Shown piece by piece: positions 16,628-24,915 of a DNA stretch of 64,000 bases (the stretch's first letter is position 1; every line of letters starts with the position of its first letter). Source of the DNA: an uncultured Eubacteriales bacterium (GTDB lineage: Bacteria > Bacillota > Clostridia > Oscillospirales > CAG-272); assembly GCA_934365155.1 (NCBI GenBank), contig CAKRMZ010000004.1, positions 1 through 64,000 of the forward strand. The letters run 5' to 3'. The position numbers and the translations under genes are program-made. The notes under the pieces were generated by a model that searched no databases, was not told the origin of the DNA, and saw only the letters and a program-made list of their open reading frames with translations.

Positions 16628-17866
16628 TTATTTTCTTTTCTTTTTGCAGATAACCAAAGCGCCAATGCCGGAAACAGCAAGAGCTGCAAGGCTGCCTACC
16701 AAAATCATATCGCCGGTTGCCGGAGAATTGTTACCGTTTCCGGTGCCGGGAGTGTTGCTGCCGGGAGTGTTGCTACCGGGAGTGTTGCTGCCGGGAGTGT
16801 TGCTACCGGGAGTGTTGCTACCGGGAGTGTCGCCACCGTCAGAAAGTTCTGCGTTGGAGGGTTTCACGCCTTCAGCCAATTTTTCGAAGTCAACTTTTGC
16901 GATGTTACCGTTTTTCTCAACATTTTTCAGTCTGAGAATTGCGATATCAGTGCAACGGTGAACTGCGGTCGCACCACCAGCTGCACCGTCTTCAGCAGGC
17001 AACAGGTCTGCAAGATTCTGAATGCGGAAGAGGTTCGGGTTTACGGAACCGTCAGAGTTGATCTGCGGGTAGGTGAGGTAAACCATTTGGTTGTTTGATC
17101 TCCACTGAGTAGCTTCGCAAACAACGACTTTGCCGTCGCCGAGGTAAAGAGCGATGGTATCGGAATACTGCGCGCCTTCAATGGTAGAAGCTGCAGCATT
17201 CGCATAACGAACACCGATAATCAGGTCGCCGGGTTGAAGCAGATTCTGTTCAACGGTTTCGCCGATCTTAAGAGTTCTGTCGAATTTGAAACGGTCAACC
17301 TGATTGCCCTCTGCATCCGGGCCGTCAACGGAATGATAATCTTTCACGAGGTCAAAATGAGTTCTGTCATTGTAGAGTTTGCCGGAAGCGAAAGCAGGTG
17401 CTTTGCTTGTGTCAACAATACCGAGGTCTACGTTGAAGAGGTTTTTGTAGATCAAAGAAACCAAGCTGCTACCGGTCATCATCAAATAATTACCGTGAGC
17501 AAGGTATCCACCAGTTTTTGCATAAGCGCCTGTACCCTGAAGACCCGGCAATGCGTCTGCCCATGTAGCGCATTTATCGGGGTCGATAAAGTAATACGCT
17601 TTGGTACGGATACCGTTCTCATGGGTCTGGTAGCAGGAGTTCGGTCCAGCTTCCGTTGCCGTAGCAACCAGATCAAAGTTCAACGCTTTGTCCAGTGCGT
17701 AGGATGAGAACAAGAACATGCCGTAATCGTTGCCGTCATTGATGAAGCTGGTGGTGTAATTTGTGAAATTCGCTTGCTGCTTAGCAGTCAAAGCCGCGGA
17801 AGCCACACCAGTAAACATCATGCAAACCAGCACACCGATTGCGAGGGTTTTCATTAGTTTTTTCAT
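16628..17866 (-). CDS. secreted NlpC/P60-like protein lacking catalytic residues, with SPATG-type sorting tail
   Basis: A 412-residue member of a local five-protein family. A signal peptide (residues 1-24) is followed by the family start ALTAKQQ. Aligned to its paralogues, the catalytic cysteine (DCTAF motif) is replaced by Gly132 in MTGSSLVSLIYK, and the histidine of GHILFYAGDG by Thr237 in DTIALYLGDG. It should therefore not be a working cysteine peptidase, though the YLGDG fold core remains. The Ig-like module of the paralogues is missing and is replaced by a Thr-Pro-Gly-Ser-Asn repeat linker. The tail is NSPATGD, a hydrophobic stretch and KKKRK, like a sortase substrate. A binding or regulatory role is an inference. 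Its promoter at 18032-18060 leaves a leader of about 160 bases. Confidence 0.75.
   Translation of the reverse strand: MKKLMKTLAIGVLVCMMFTGVASAALTAKQQANFTNYTTSFINDGNDYGMFLFSSYALDKALNFDLVATATEAGPNSCYQTHENGIRTKAYYFIDPDKCATWADALPGLQGTGAYAKTGGYLAHGNYLMMTGSSLVSLIYKNLFNVDLGIVDTSKAPAFASGKLYNDRTHFDLVKDYHSVDGPDAEGNQVDRFKFDRTLKIGETVEQNLLQPGDLIIGVRYANAAASTIEGAQYSDTIALYLGDGKVVVCEATQWRSNNQMVYLTYPQINSDGSVNPNLFRIQNLADLLPAEDGAAGGATAVHRCTDIAILRLKNVEKNGNIAKVDFEKLAEGVKPSNAELSDGGDTPGSNTPGSNTPGSNTPGSNTPGSNTPGTGNGNNSPATGDMILVGSLAALAVSGIGALVICKKKRK
16746..16835 (-). repeat. 15-bp tandem repeat, six units, coding for the TPGSN linker
   Basis: Units of CCGGGAGTGTTGCTG/A follow each other from 16746; the sixth (16821-16835) has diverged. 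They encode the repeated pentapeptide TPGSN just before the membrane anchor. Near-identical units can change copy number by slippage and so alter stalk length. Confidence 0.9.
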
Positions 17867-18272
17867 GATGAAATTTCCTCCTGAAAATTATAAAAATATT
17901 ACTTACGCTTTAAAGATCAGCGCGAACTGCATTTTTCAGCAATTTTAACGATGTTTTACCGCAAGGCGCGGAAAGCTATGTATACAATTACCGAAAAGGC
18001 GTTCTTAAATGCACTGAAATCTTACACCCATAGCATACCATATTAAAATTGCATTGTCAACAAAAATTATTATAAAAATATTTAAAATATCTTCATATTT
18101 TTTTGTTTTTTTAGAATAAATCGCCATTATTTCCAAAACGGATTTGCTGTTTCGGGGCATGGAAAGAACGAATTCATGAAAGCGACTGCCGCTTTGTCGT
18201 CCAAAGACACAGAATCTTCATTCTTCACTGCTACGTTTTCAAGTCTCAGACATGAAAAATCAAAGAGCGATA
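17867..18272. other. intergenic region and long leader of the inactive paralogue
   Basis: This 406-base gap carries the promoter at 18032-18060 (minus strand) and a leader of about 160 bases before the start at 17866. The part nearest 18272, downstream of the SLH gene, shows no convincing T-run hairpin. I see no gene here. Confidence 0.55.
18032..18060 (-). promoter_or_regulatory. sigma-A type promoter of the 16628-17866 gene
   Basis: On the minus strand TTGACA (18060-18055) and TATGCT (18037-18032) are separated by 17 bases. Confidence 0.75.
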
Positions 18273-20174
18273 TCAAACATAGCGGAAGCCCTTGCGTTTT
18301 GCCGGATCGACCAAACGGGTAATAATCGCCGCGACTTCCGCGCGGGTAACCGTTTTGTTCGGCTCAAAGGTACCGCTCGGATCCGTACCTGCCACAAGGC
18401 CTGCGCGATAGAGTAGGAAGATGCTGTCGGCATGCTCGGAGTTCTCATCCACATCCGGCAGGCGGGTTACAGTATTAATTTCCTGATATTCTTTTTTCGG
18501 CAAAATTTTTGCAAAGAGATATGCCATCTCCGTGCGGGTTGCCGTGCGGCTGCGGTCGGTAAATTCACCGTTTGTGATAATACCGTTGTGCACCGCATAG
18601 CGCATGTAAATTTCATACCACGGGTCACCCTGTGCAAAAATGCCGCTTCCGCCGTAATAAATGTTGTGCACTCTCGCAGCTAAGGTAATCAACTCGTTAA
18701 CGGTGATTTCCTTATTGGGCTCAAACGTAGTTCCGTCGTAAGTGCCGAGCATCAAACCGAATTCAAATGTGCCCTTTGCATAAGGCGCGAACCACTGCTC
18801 TTCCGCTACGTCCCGGAAAATGCCGACGCTGTAATTGTTCTTTTTGATAAAGTTTCGAATTGAGGGAGCTTTCTCAAAGGCCGGGTAAGTATATTCCGTA
18901 GTAGAAGCCACCACATCACCGCTTGCCGCCGTGATGGTAACACTGCCGTTTTCCGCAATATTCACAACGTAACGATCCGAAACGTTTCCGGCCGCATCCT
19001 TCACCCACAAGCTGTAGCTGCCCGGAGTTTTTCTGAACTCATGAGCCGTGCTCTTTTTGCTTACCCATGCCGGGTTGTTCGGGAGCTTGCTGAGCTTTGA
19101 CACGAAGAACCCAAATACGCCGCTTTCATACTGCGAACTGCCGCGCACTACAACTGTCGGGTCGCTGGCCTGCACCAGTACCCGTCCGTCGCCGTATACG
19201 TCGCTGGCATCCACGCGCACTGTGAACTGCCCGTTGGCATTGGCGGTATCGCTGCATGTCACATCGGTAATATACGGCGCTTTTTTGTCAATTGCGGATT
19301 CCGTGCTGTTTAAAGACTTAAAGTCAATATTCATCGAATATCCTTCAAAATCCTCATCCAACACGCCGTCGCTGATACGCAGTACCTGCAGCGTATTATA
19401 CCAAGTACCCATATCCATCACGGAGAGGCTGCGTTTGTGAATCAGATAACCGATTGCCGTTCCGTCAAGCTCCGGAAAAACCGTGCTGCTGGCTTCATAA
19501 ATCCAGCCGTCACCGGCATAAAGCATAATATGTCCGAGATCCGATGCCGCATTCCGTCCGACGATGATATCGCCCGGCTGCATTCTTGCCAATAATTCCT
19601 CATCCGCAAAAACCGTATGCAGCGAGTAACCCGGATCTCTGTTCAAATCCAAAATAACTTCAAACAGCGGCAAGCGATTGCCGTCTTTATCCAAAACGAC
19701 TCGCCAGTCCGCATAGTTATCCTGAGTAAAGATTGCCGTAGTCCATGCGCTGAAGTGGTTGGCAATATAATAGTCAAAATTAAAGCCCAATGCACCGCGG
19801 TACATGAAATCGACAAATTCCGCGCAGCCGAGAACGATATAGTTGCCCGGACGCACATAATTGTTATCGATATCCTTTTGTGCTTCCGCTGCGTTCGGAT
19901 ATCCTTCCGGCTTCAGCATCCAAAACATACGGGTCGACGTGTTGCCAACGGTATAAAAACAACGGTCGATATACTCCAGTTTCATCTGCAGGCAGTTCCA
20001 TGCGTTTCGGCTACCGTACTGAATCACTCCGGCCTGATTTCCTTCATTTACAAACTTTTCCGTATAATCCATCAACGCTTTCTGCTGCTTTTCGGTAAGT
20101 GCCGCATTGGCAGCAACGGAAAAAGTTGCAATAAGGAACATTGCAATAATTAACATCCGCAAAGCTTTTTTCAT
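18273..20174 (-). CDS. secreted NlpC/P60-family protein with three SLH domains
   Basis: A 633-residue surface protein. Signal peptide (1-24), then an NlpC/P60-type hydrolase region with Cys117 (LGCAEFVDFMYR) and His215 (LGHIMLYAGDGW), the expected pair for cutting peptidoglycan peptides. An Ig-like region follows (about 310-430, with GSYSLWVKDAAGNVSDRY), then three SLH repeats (about 455-633, for example GTYDGTTFEPNKEITVNE) that bind secondary cell-wall polymers. In-frame ATG codons exist 36 bases apart; the inner one directly follows GGGGGG and starts a clean signal peptide, so 20174 was chosen. It is more divergent than the 20291 and 23310 copies. Confidence 0.85.
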   Translation of the reverse strand: MKKALRMLIIAMFLIATFSVAANAALTEKQQKALMDYTEKFVNEGNQAGVIQYGSRNAWNCLQMKLEYIDRCFYTVGNTSTRMFWMLKPEGYPNAAEAQKDIDNNYVRPGNYIVLGCAEFVDFMYRGALGFNFDYYIANHFSAWTTAIFTQDNYADWRVVLDKDGNRLPLFEVILDLNRDPGYSLHTVFADEELLARMQPGDIIVGRNAASDLGHIMLYAGDGWIYEASSTVFPELDGTAIGYLIHKRSLSVMDMGTWYNTLQVLRISDGVLDEDFEGYSMNIDFKSLNSTESAIDKKAPYITDVTCSDTANANGQFTVRVDASDVYGDGRVLVQASDPTVVVRGSSQYESGVFGFFVSKLSKLPNNPAWVSKKSTAHEFRKTPGSYSLWVKDAAGNVSDRYVVNIAENGSVTITAASGDVVASTTEYTYPAFEKAPSIRNFIKKNNYSVGIFRDVAEEQWFAPYAKGTFEFGLMLGTYDGTTFEPNKEITVNELITLAARVHNIYYGGSGIFAQGDPWYEIYMRYAVHNGIITNGEFTDRSRTATRTEMAYLFAKILPKKEYQEINTVTRLPDVDENSEHADSIFLLYRAGLVAGTDPSGTFEPNKTVTRAEVAAIITRLVDPAKRKGFRYV

Positions 20175-20290
20175 AATTACCCCCCAAAAACAGATAAAGT
20201 TTGTTTTCATCCATATAAATATAAATTGATCGGGATATTTTGCTACCGGTTCATCACCGACAGCAAAAATCCTGAATTTTTACCTTATGC

Positions 20291-22183
20291 TTAGGTATAT
20301 GAGAAGTGCTGACGTGTTGACGGATCGGCCAAACGGGTGATAATCGCCGCGATTTCCGCACGGGTAATCGTTTTGTTCGGCTCAAAGGTTCCGCTCGGAT
20401 CCGTGCCTGCCACAAGCCCTGCACGGTAGAGCAAGAAGATGCTGTCAGCATGTTTTGTGTTTTCGTTGACATCCGGCAGTCTTGTTACGGTATTGATTGC
20501 CGTATACTCTTTTTTCGGCAAAATCTTTGCAAAGAGATATGCCATGTCGGTACGGTTAGCGATCGCGCTACCGTCGGTGTATTCGCCGTTGGCAATCAGG
20601 CCGTGGCGGATTGCATAGAAGCGATAAACCGCATACCACGGATCGACCTGCTCAAACACGCCGCTGCCGCCGTTATAAATATTGTGTACTCTCGAAATCA
20701 GAGTGATCAGCTCATCCACCGTAATTTCCTTGTTCGGCTCAAAGGTGGTTCCGTCGTAGGTTCCGAGCATCAGGCCGATTTCATAAGCGCCTTTGGCATA
20801 AGGTGCAAACCACTGGAAATCCGCTACATCGCGGTACATACCGGATGTATAGGTATTCTTTTTGGTAAAGTTTTCGATCGAGGGAGTTTTTTCAAACTCC
20901 GGATAATCGTAGGACGGGCTGTCGGTATAGAACTTCACCTGTCCGTCAGCGGAAAGCACAATCGTATAGCGGTCCGAAATGTTTTCGGCTGCATCATGAA
21001 CCCACATATAATAGGTTCCCGGTGTACGATCGGTGGTGAAAATGTTGGTCTTGGCGTCGTTCCAAGTCATATTTCTCGGAATTTTTCCGGTTGTGTTGGC
21101 ATAATAGCCTAAAATGCCGCTCTCGCCTTGGCCGCTGCCCTTAATAAGGCAACCGGGATCGGAAGCCAAAGATACGGTGCGACCGCCGCTGAATTCATCG
21201 GATGCGGTTACCGTGAGTGTAAAGCGGTTGGTACCCTCAATCGGTGTTGCGGTTATATTTTTGATATAGGGATTGAGCGTATCGAAAATCGATTTCTCGG
21301 TGTTCAGCGCATCAAAATCATAGTCCATGGTGAAGCCTTTGAAATCCTCATCCAAGACACCGTCATTGATACGCAATACTTTCAAAATTGTATAGGACTC
21401 GTTCGTCAACGCGGAAATGGCTTCTTTGCGCTGCAGGTTTCCTGCAATTCTTCCATTCGGCAAATAATAGGGCTCGCTGGAGGAATGATAAACATATCCG
21501 TCGCCGGCGTAGAACAAAATGTGTCCGAGTCCGGTGTTGGCGTTATTGCCGACAATAATGTCGCCGACCTCCATCGTGCTCTGCACTTCCGAAGTCAGTG
21601 CCGAAGCAAGAGAAAATTTCGTTTTATCGCGGTCATCGTCATAGATCGTCTGGAACAAATCTATCTCGTTGCCGTTTTTATCGATCACGCGGCGAAAATC
21701 CGCATAATCATCATATAGATAATGCGACGTTGTCCAAGAGCTCATATGTCCGGAAATGCAGTAATCAAAACGCATACCGAGCGCACCCTTATACATCAGC
21801 GACACAAACGCCGTGCAGTCAAGGATGAGATAGTCGCCTTTTTTCAGATATCCTCCGGTGGAATTCTGGGACTCAAAATAATAATCCGCAAATGTAGCAT
21901 ATCCGTCCGGATTCAGCATAAATACCAATTTTTTACGTTTTCCGGCTACTGTATAATAAAGAGATTCGATGTGAACTAATTTCATCTGGTAGGAAGGAGG
22001 CGCAAAATCACCGCCGCCGCCGTACCAAACGATATGTCTGTCTTCCACGCCTTCTCTCAAAAAGTCTTCGGTAAATTCCACTAATGTGTTCTTCTGGTTC
22101 TCTGTGAGCGCTGCATTGGCAAAAATAGCAAAACAAGACAGCGTAAAAATCATAACCAGCAAAAATTGAATCAGTTTTTTCAA
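20291..22183 (-). CDS. secreted NlpC/P60-family protein with three SLH domains
   Basis: A 630-residue paralogue of the preceding protein with the same layout. Signal peptide (1-24), hydrolase region with Cys123 (LDCTAFVSLMYK) and His221 (GHILFYAGDGYVYHSS), Ig-like module (about 300-420), and three SLH repeats to the end. The N-terminal 300 residues are nearly the same as in the 23310-24803 protein, while the SLH half matches the 18273-20174 protein. The gene therefore looks like a mosaic of its two neighbours, or their common parent. The start is TTG at 22183, ten bases after GGAGG. It is attached non-covalently to the wall by the SLH repeats. Confidence 0.85.
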   Translation of the reverse strand: MKKLIQFLLVMIFTLSCFAIFANAALTENQKNTLVEFTEDFLREGVEDRHIVWYGGGGDFAPPSYQMKLVHIESLYYTVAGKRKKLVFMLNPDGYATFADYYFESQNSTGGYLKKGDYLILDCTAFVSLMYKGALGMRFDYCISGHMSSWTTSHYLYDDYADFRRVIDKNGNEIDLFQTIYDDDRDKTKFSLASALTSEVQSTMEVGDIIVGNNANTGLGHILFYAGDGYVYHSSSEPYYLPNGRIAGNLQRKEAISALTNESYTILKVLRINDGVLDEDFKGFTMDYDFDALNTEKSIFDTLNPYIKNITATPIEGTNRFTLTVTASDEFSGGRTVSLASDPGCLIKGSGQGESGILGYYANTTGKIPRNMTWNDAKTNIFTTDRTPGTYYMWVHDAAENISDRYTIVLSADGQVKFYTDSPSYDYPEFEKTPSIENFTKKNTYTSGMYRDVADFQWFAPYAKGAYEIGLMLGTYDGTTFEPNKEITVDELITLISRVHNIYNGGSGVFEQVDPWYAVYRFYAIRHGLIANGEYTDGSAIANRTDMAYLFAKILPKKEYTAINTVTRLPDVNENTKHADSIFLLYRAGLVAGTDPSGTFEPNKTITRAEIAAIITRLADPSTRQHFSYT

Positions 22184-22434
22184 TTTGCAACATCCTCCGT
22201 TTTTTGCTTTGCTTACAAAGATATCAAGGTAAAACTGTCTGCCATTTCAAATTTACAATTCACCCCAAGATCCGTGGAGAACAACAGCAAATTCTAATGG
22301 TCTGAAAATTTATTAAATTCTACTAATCTAATCGGTTTATTCCGATAAGGGGTTCGGGGTATCGGCGGCGGGGCATTGAAGCACCCGCCGCAGAACTCCG
22401 ACAGTTTTCAAAAAAGCTTTATAAAGTTAAATCT

Positions 22435-23169
22435 TTATTTTTTCTTTTTCGTTTTAACAATAACAATTACAACAACTGCGGCAACAACCACTACAGCTGC
22501 AATAATTCCGATGATTGCGCCGGTAGAAAGTCCGTCTTTCTTCTCTTCTGTTTTTGCGGTATCTTTTGTTGTAGTCTTTGTGGTCTCTTTGGTGCTGTCT
22601 TTCACAGTCTCTTTGGTAGTTTCTTTTTCAGTCTCTTTAACGGTTTCTTTCTCGGTCTCTTTGACAGTCTCTTTAACGGTTTCCTTATCGGTTACCTGTG
22701 AAGGCTGTGTTTCCGGCGGTTTTACCGGAGCATTGCCGGTTTTTTCAATGAACAGACCGCCGGCCGGCTGCACACCGTCATTACCCAAGTAAACAACCAA
22801 ATAAATTGCGCCTTCGGGAGCAGTCACGTTGAATACTCTGGACATATCTTTCATTTCTGCAGCAGTTGCTTTTGCTTCATCGATGTAAGTCATTCTGTCA
22901 TAGGGCTCTTGGTCGATAAATGCAACATAAAAACGGTTGTTGGTGTAAGGCTCACCGAGGTATACCTTATAGGTTGCACCTGCTTCGCAAGGAACCATTG
23001 CACCGACCAGCTTCGGGTTGGTTTGATAGGTCATAGCATAACCGGTTGCAGGACCGAAGCCGATTTGAACGTAATTTCCGTCAAACAGGTTCTCAGCGGC
23101 GTTTGCTGAAAACATGAAGACAGATGCGATCATTAAGATCGTCATGAAGATCAACGCTGATTTTTTCAT
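22435..23169 (-). CDS. secreted membrane-anchored protein with Lys-Glu-Thr repeat stalk
   Basis: A 244-residue protein inside the NlpC/P60 array but not related to it. A signal peptide (1-23) is followed by a compact domain of about 120 residues that I do not recognise (NLFDGNYVQIGFGPATGY... IYLVVYLGNDG). Next comes a stalk of about 55 residues made of repeated KET/KETV/TKETT units, then a C-terminal membrane helix ending KTKKKK. There is no LPXTG-like motif, so anchoring is by the helix. The start at 23169 follows AGGAGG at seven bases; the longer upstream reading frame has no ribosome site. A displayed binding domain on a charged stalk is the simplest reading. Confidence 0.75.
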   Translation of the reverse strand: MKKSALIFMTILMIASVFMFSANAAENLFDGNYVQIGFGPATGYAMTYQTNPKLVGAMVPCEAGATYKVYLGEPYTNNRFYVAFIDQEPYDRMTYIDEAKATAAEMKDMSRVFNVTAPEGAIYLVVYLGNDGVQPAGGLFIEKTGNAPVKPPETQPSQVTDKETVKETVKETEKETVKETEKETTKETVKDSTKETTKTTTKDTAKTEEKKDGLSTGAIIGIIAAVVVVAAVVVIVIVKTKKKK

Positions 23170-23309
23170 AATTTTCCTCCTAACAAAAATTGCTGAAATA
23201 AAATAATATTTATAATCACCGCGCATAAGCCGGTCATTATCCATGAAAAGCTCAGACTGCCACATATGCCCGCTGCATACGGTGATACAGCCTTTTATAC
23301 ATCATTCCA

Positions 23310-24803
23310 TCATTCTTTTTTGTTTTTCCGACGCAACAGAACCGTCAGCAAAGAAATGACGACGACTGCCACCGAAAGAATGATAAACACAGGGATCAAA
23401 ACCGATAAAATATCTTTTCCGGCATCGGCATCCGGTGCGGAAGAATCGGGGGTGCTGTCCGAATCGGAAACTGCTGTTGTAATATCATTTTCATCCGCCT
23501 TATAGGTTCCGAGCAATTCCTCTTCCCCCTCCTCCGGCGACTGATATACAAACGAGGTGTCCTTACCGACGATAATCCGATATCGATCCGACAGATTGCC
23601 CGCCGCATCCATTGCCCAGATATAATACTGTCCGCGGGCACGCAGCAGCTCGTAGTGATTCGCATCGGTATATTCAAGTGTCGACGTATCCTCGGGAAAT
23701 GTTGCGGAAACTCCGATATAAATTCCCATCACGCCGCTTTCGCCTTTGCCGGCGCTTTTTAACACTTTTTTTCCGTCGCCCGCAAAATAAGAAATTCTGT
23801 CGTTTCCGAATTCATCGGTAACATCAATGGTAATCTGTTTGGTATTGCCCTTCACAAAATTGTTGCTGATAACAATGGATTTAATCTCCGGTGCCTTGGT
23901 ATCAAAAATGGACTTTTCTGTATTCAGAGCATCAAAATCATAATCCATGGAATAGCCGACGAAATCCTCATCCAAGATACCGTCATTAATGCGCAACACC
24001 TTTAAAATCGTGTAGGACTCGTTTGTCAGTTCGGAAATCGCCTCCTTGCGCTGCAAGGTCCCCGCGATTTTACCGTTCGGCAGATAATGGGGCTCGCTGG
24101 AGGAATGATAGACATAGCCGTCACCGGCATAGAACAAAATATGTCCGAGCTCGGTATTGGCATTGTTGCCGACAATAATGTCGCCGACCTCCATCGTGCT
24201 CTGTACCTCCGGGGTCAGTGCAGAAGCAAGAGAAAATTTCGTTTTATCGCGGTCATCGGCATAGATGGTTTGAAAAATGTCGATTTCATTTCCATCCTTG
24301 TCAAGGGCACGGCGCGAAGCGGCATAATCATCATATAAATAATGTGCCGTAGTCCATGCGCTGATATGTCCCGATGTATAATAATCAAAGCGGAGACCCA
24401 GTGCACCTTTATACATCAGCGATATAAACGCCGTGCAGTCAAGGATCATATAATCTCCTCTTTTGAGATATCCTCCGGTGGAATTCTGCGTCTCGAAATA
24501 ATAATCCTTAAAAGTATCGTATCCTTCCGGATTCAGCATAAATACCAATTTTTTGCGTGCATTGCCTACTGTATAATACAGCGATTGGACATGGACCAAT
24601 TTCATCTGGTAAGAGGGGGGTACAAAATCACCGCCACCGCCGTACCACACAATATGTCTTTCGTCCACAGCTTCTCTCAAAAAGTCGTCGGTAAATTTCA
24701 CTAACGTATTTTTCTGATTTTCCGTAAGCGCTGCATTGGCACAAAGCGCAAGGCAAGACAGCGTAAACATGCTAACCAGCAAAAATTGAATCAGCCTTTT
24801 CAA
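23310..24803 (-). CDS. secreted NlpC/P60-family protein with C-terminal membrane anchor
   Basis: A 497-residue member of the local family. Signal peptide (1-24), hydrolase region with Cys123 (LDCTAFISLMYK) and His221 (GHILFYAGDGYVYHSS), Ig-like module (about 300-415, ending YYIWAMDAAGNLSDRY), a short Asp/Ser-rich linker and a membrane helix with a basic tail (LLRRKNKKE). Its N-terminal half is almost the same as the 20291-22183 protein but the SLH block is replaced by the membrane anchor. The start is TTG at 24803 after AGAGAGG. The active site faces outward, close to the membrane side of the wall. Confidence 0.85.
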   Translation of the reverse strand: MKRLIQFLLVSMFTLSCLALCANAALTENQKNTLVKFTDDFLREAVDERHIVWYGGGGDFVPPSYQMKLVHVQSLYYTVGNARKKLVFMLNPEGYDTFKDYYFETQNSTGGYLKRGDYMILDCTAFISLMYKGALGLRFDYYTSGHISAWTTAHYLYDDYAASRRALDKDGNEIDIFQTIYADDRDKTKFSLASALTPEVQSTMEVGDIIVGNNANTELGHILFYAGDGYVYHSSSEPHYLPNGKIAGTLQRKEAISELTNESYTILKVLRINDGILDEDFVGYSMDYDFDALNTEKSIFDTKAPEIKSIVISNNFVKGNTKQITIDVTDEFGNDRISYFAGDGKKVLKSAGKGESGVMGIYIGVSATFPEDTSTLEYTDANHYELLRARGQYYIWAMDAAGNLSDRYRIIVGKDTSFVYQSPEEGEEELLGTYKADENDITTAVSDSDSTPDSSAPDADAGKDILSVLIPVFIILSVAVVVISLLTVLLRRKNKKE

Positions 24804-24915
24804 CGTATAAGATCCTCTCTTAATAAAACATCACTTGTATGTGAGACCAAAGCCTATCCGACACTGCAAAAACGATCCGAAAATCCGTTTTCCCCTATCG
24901 GAATACTCGAAAAAG

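Noticed and set aside
22376..22792. Val/Ser-rich plus-strand open frame of 138 codons
   Set aside because: It is the antisense of the Lys-Glu-Thr repeat stalk gene; its repetitive composition reflects that repeat.
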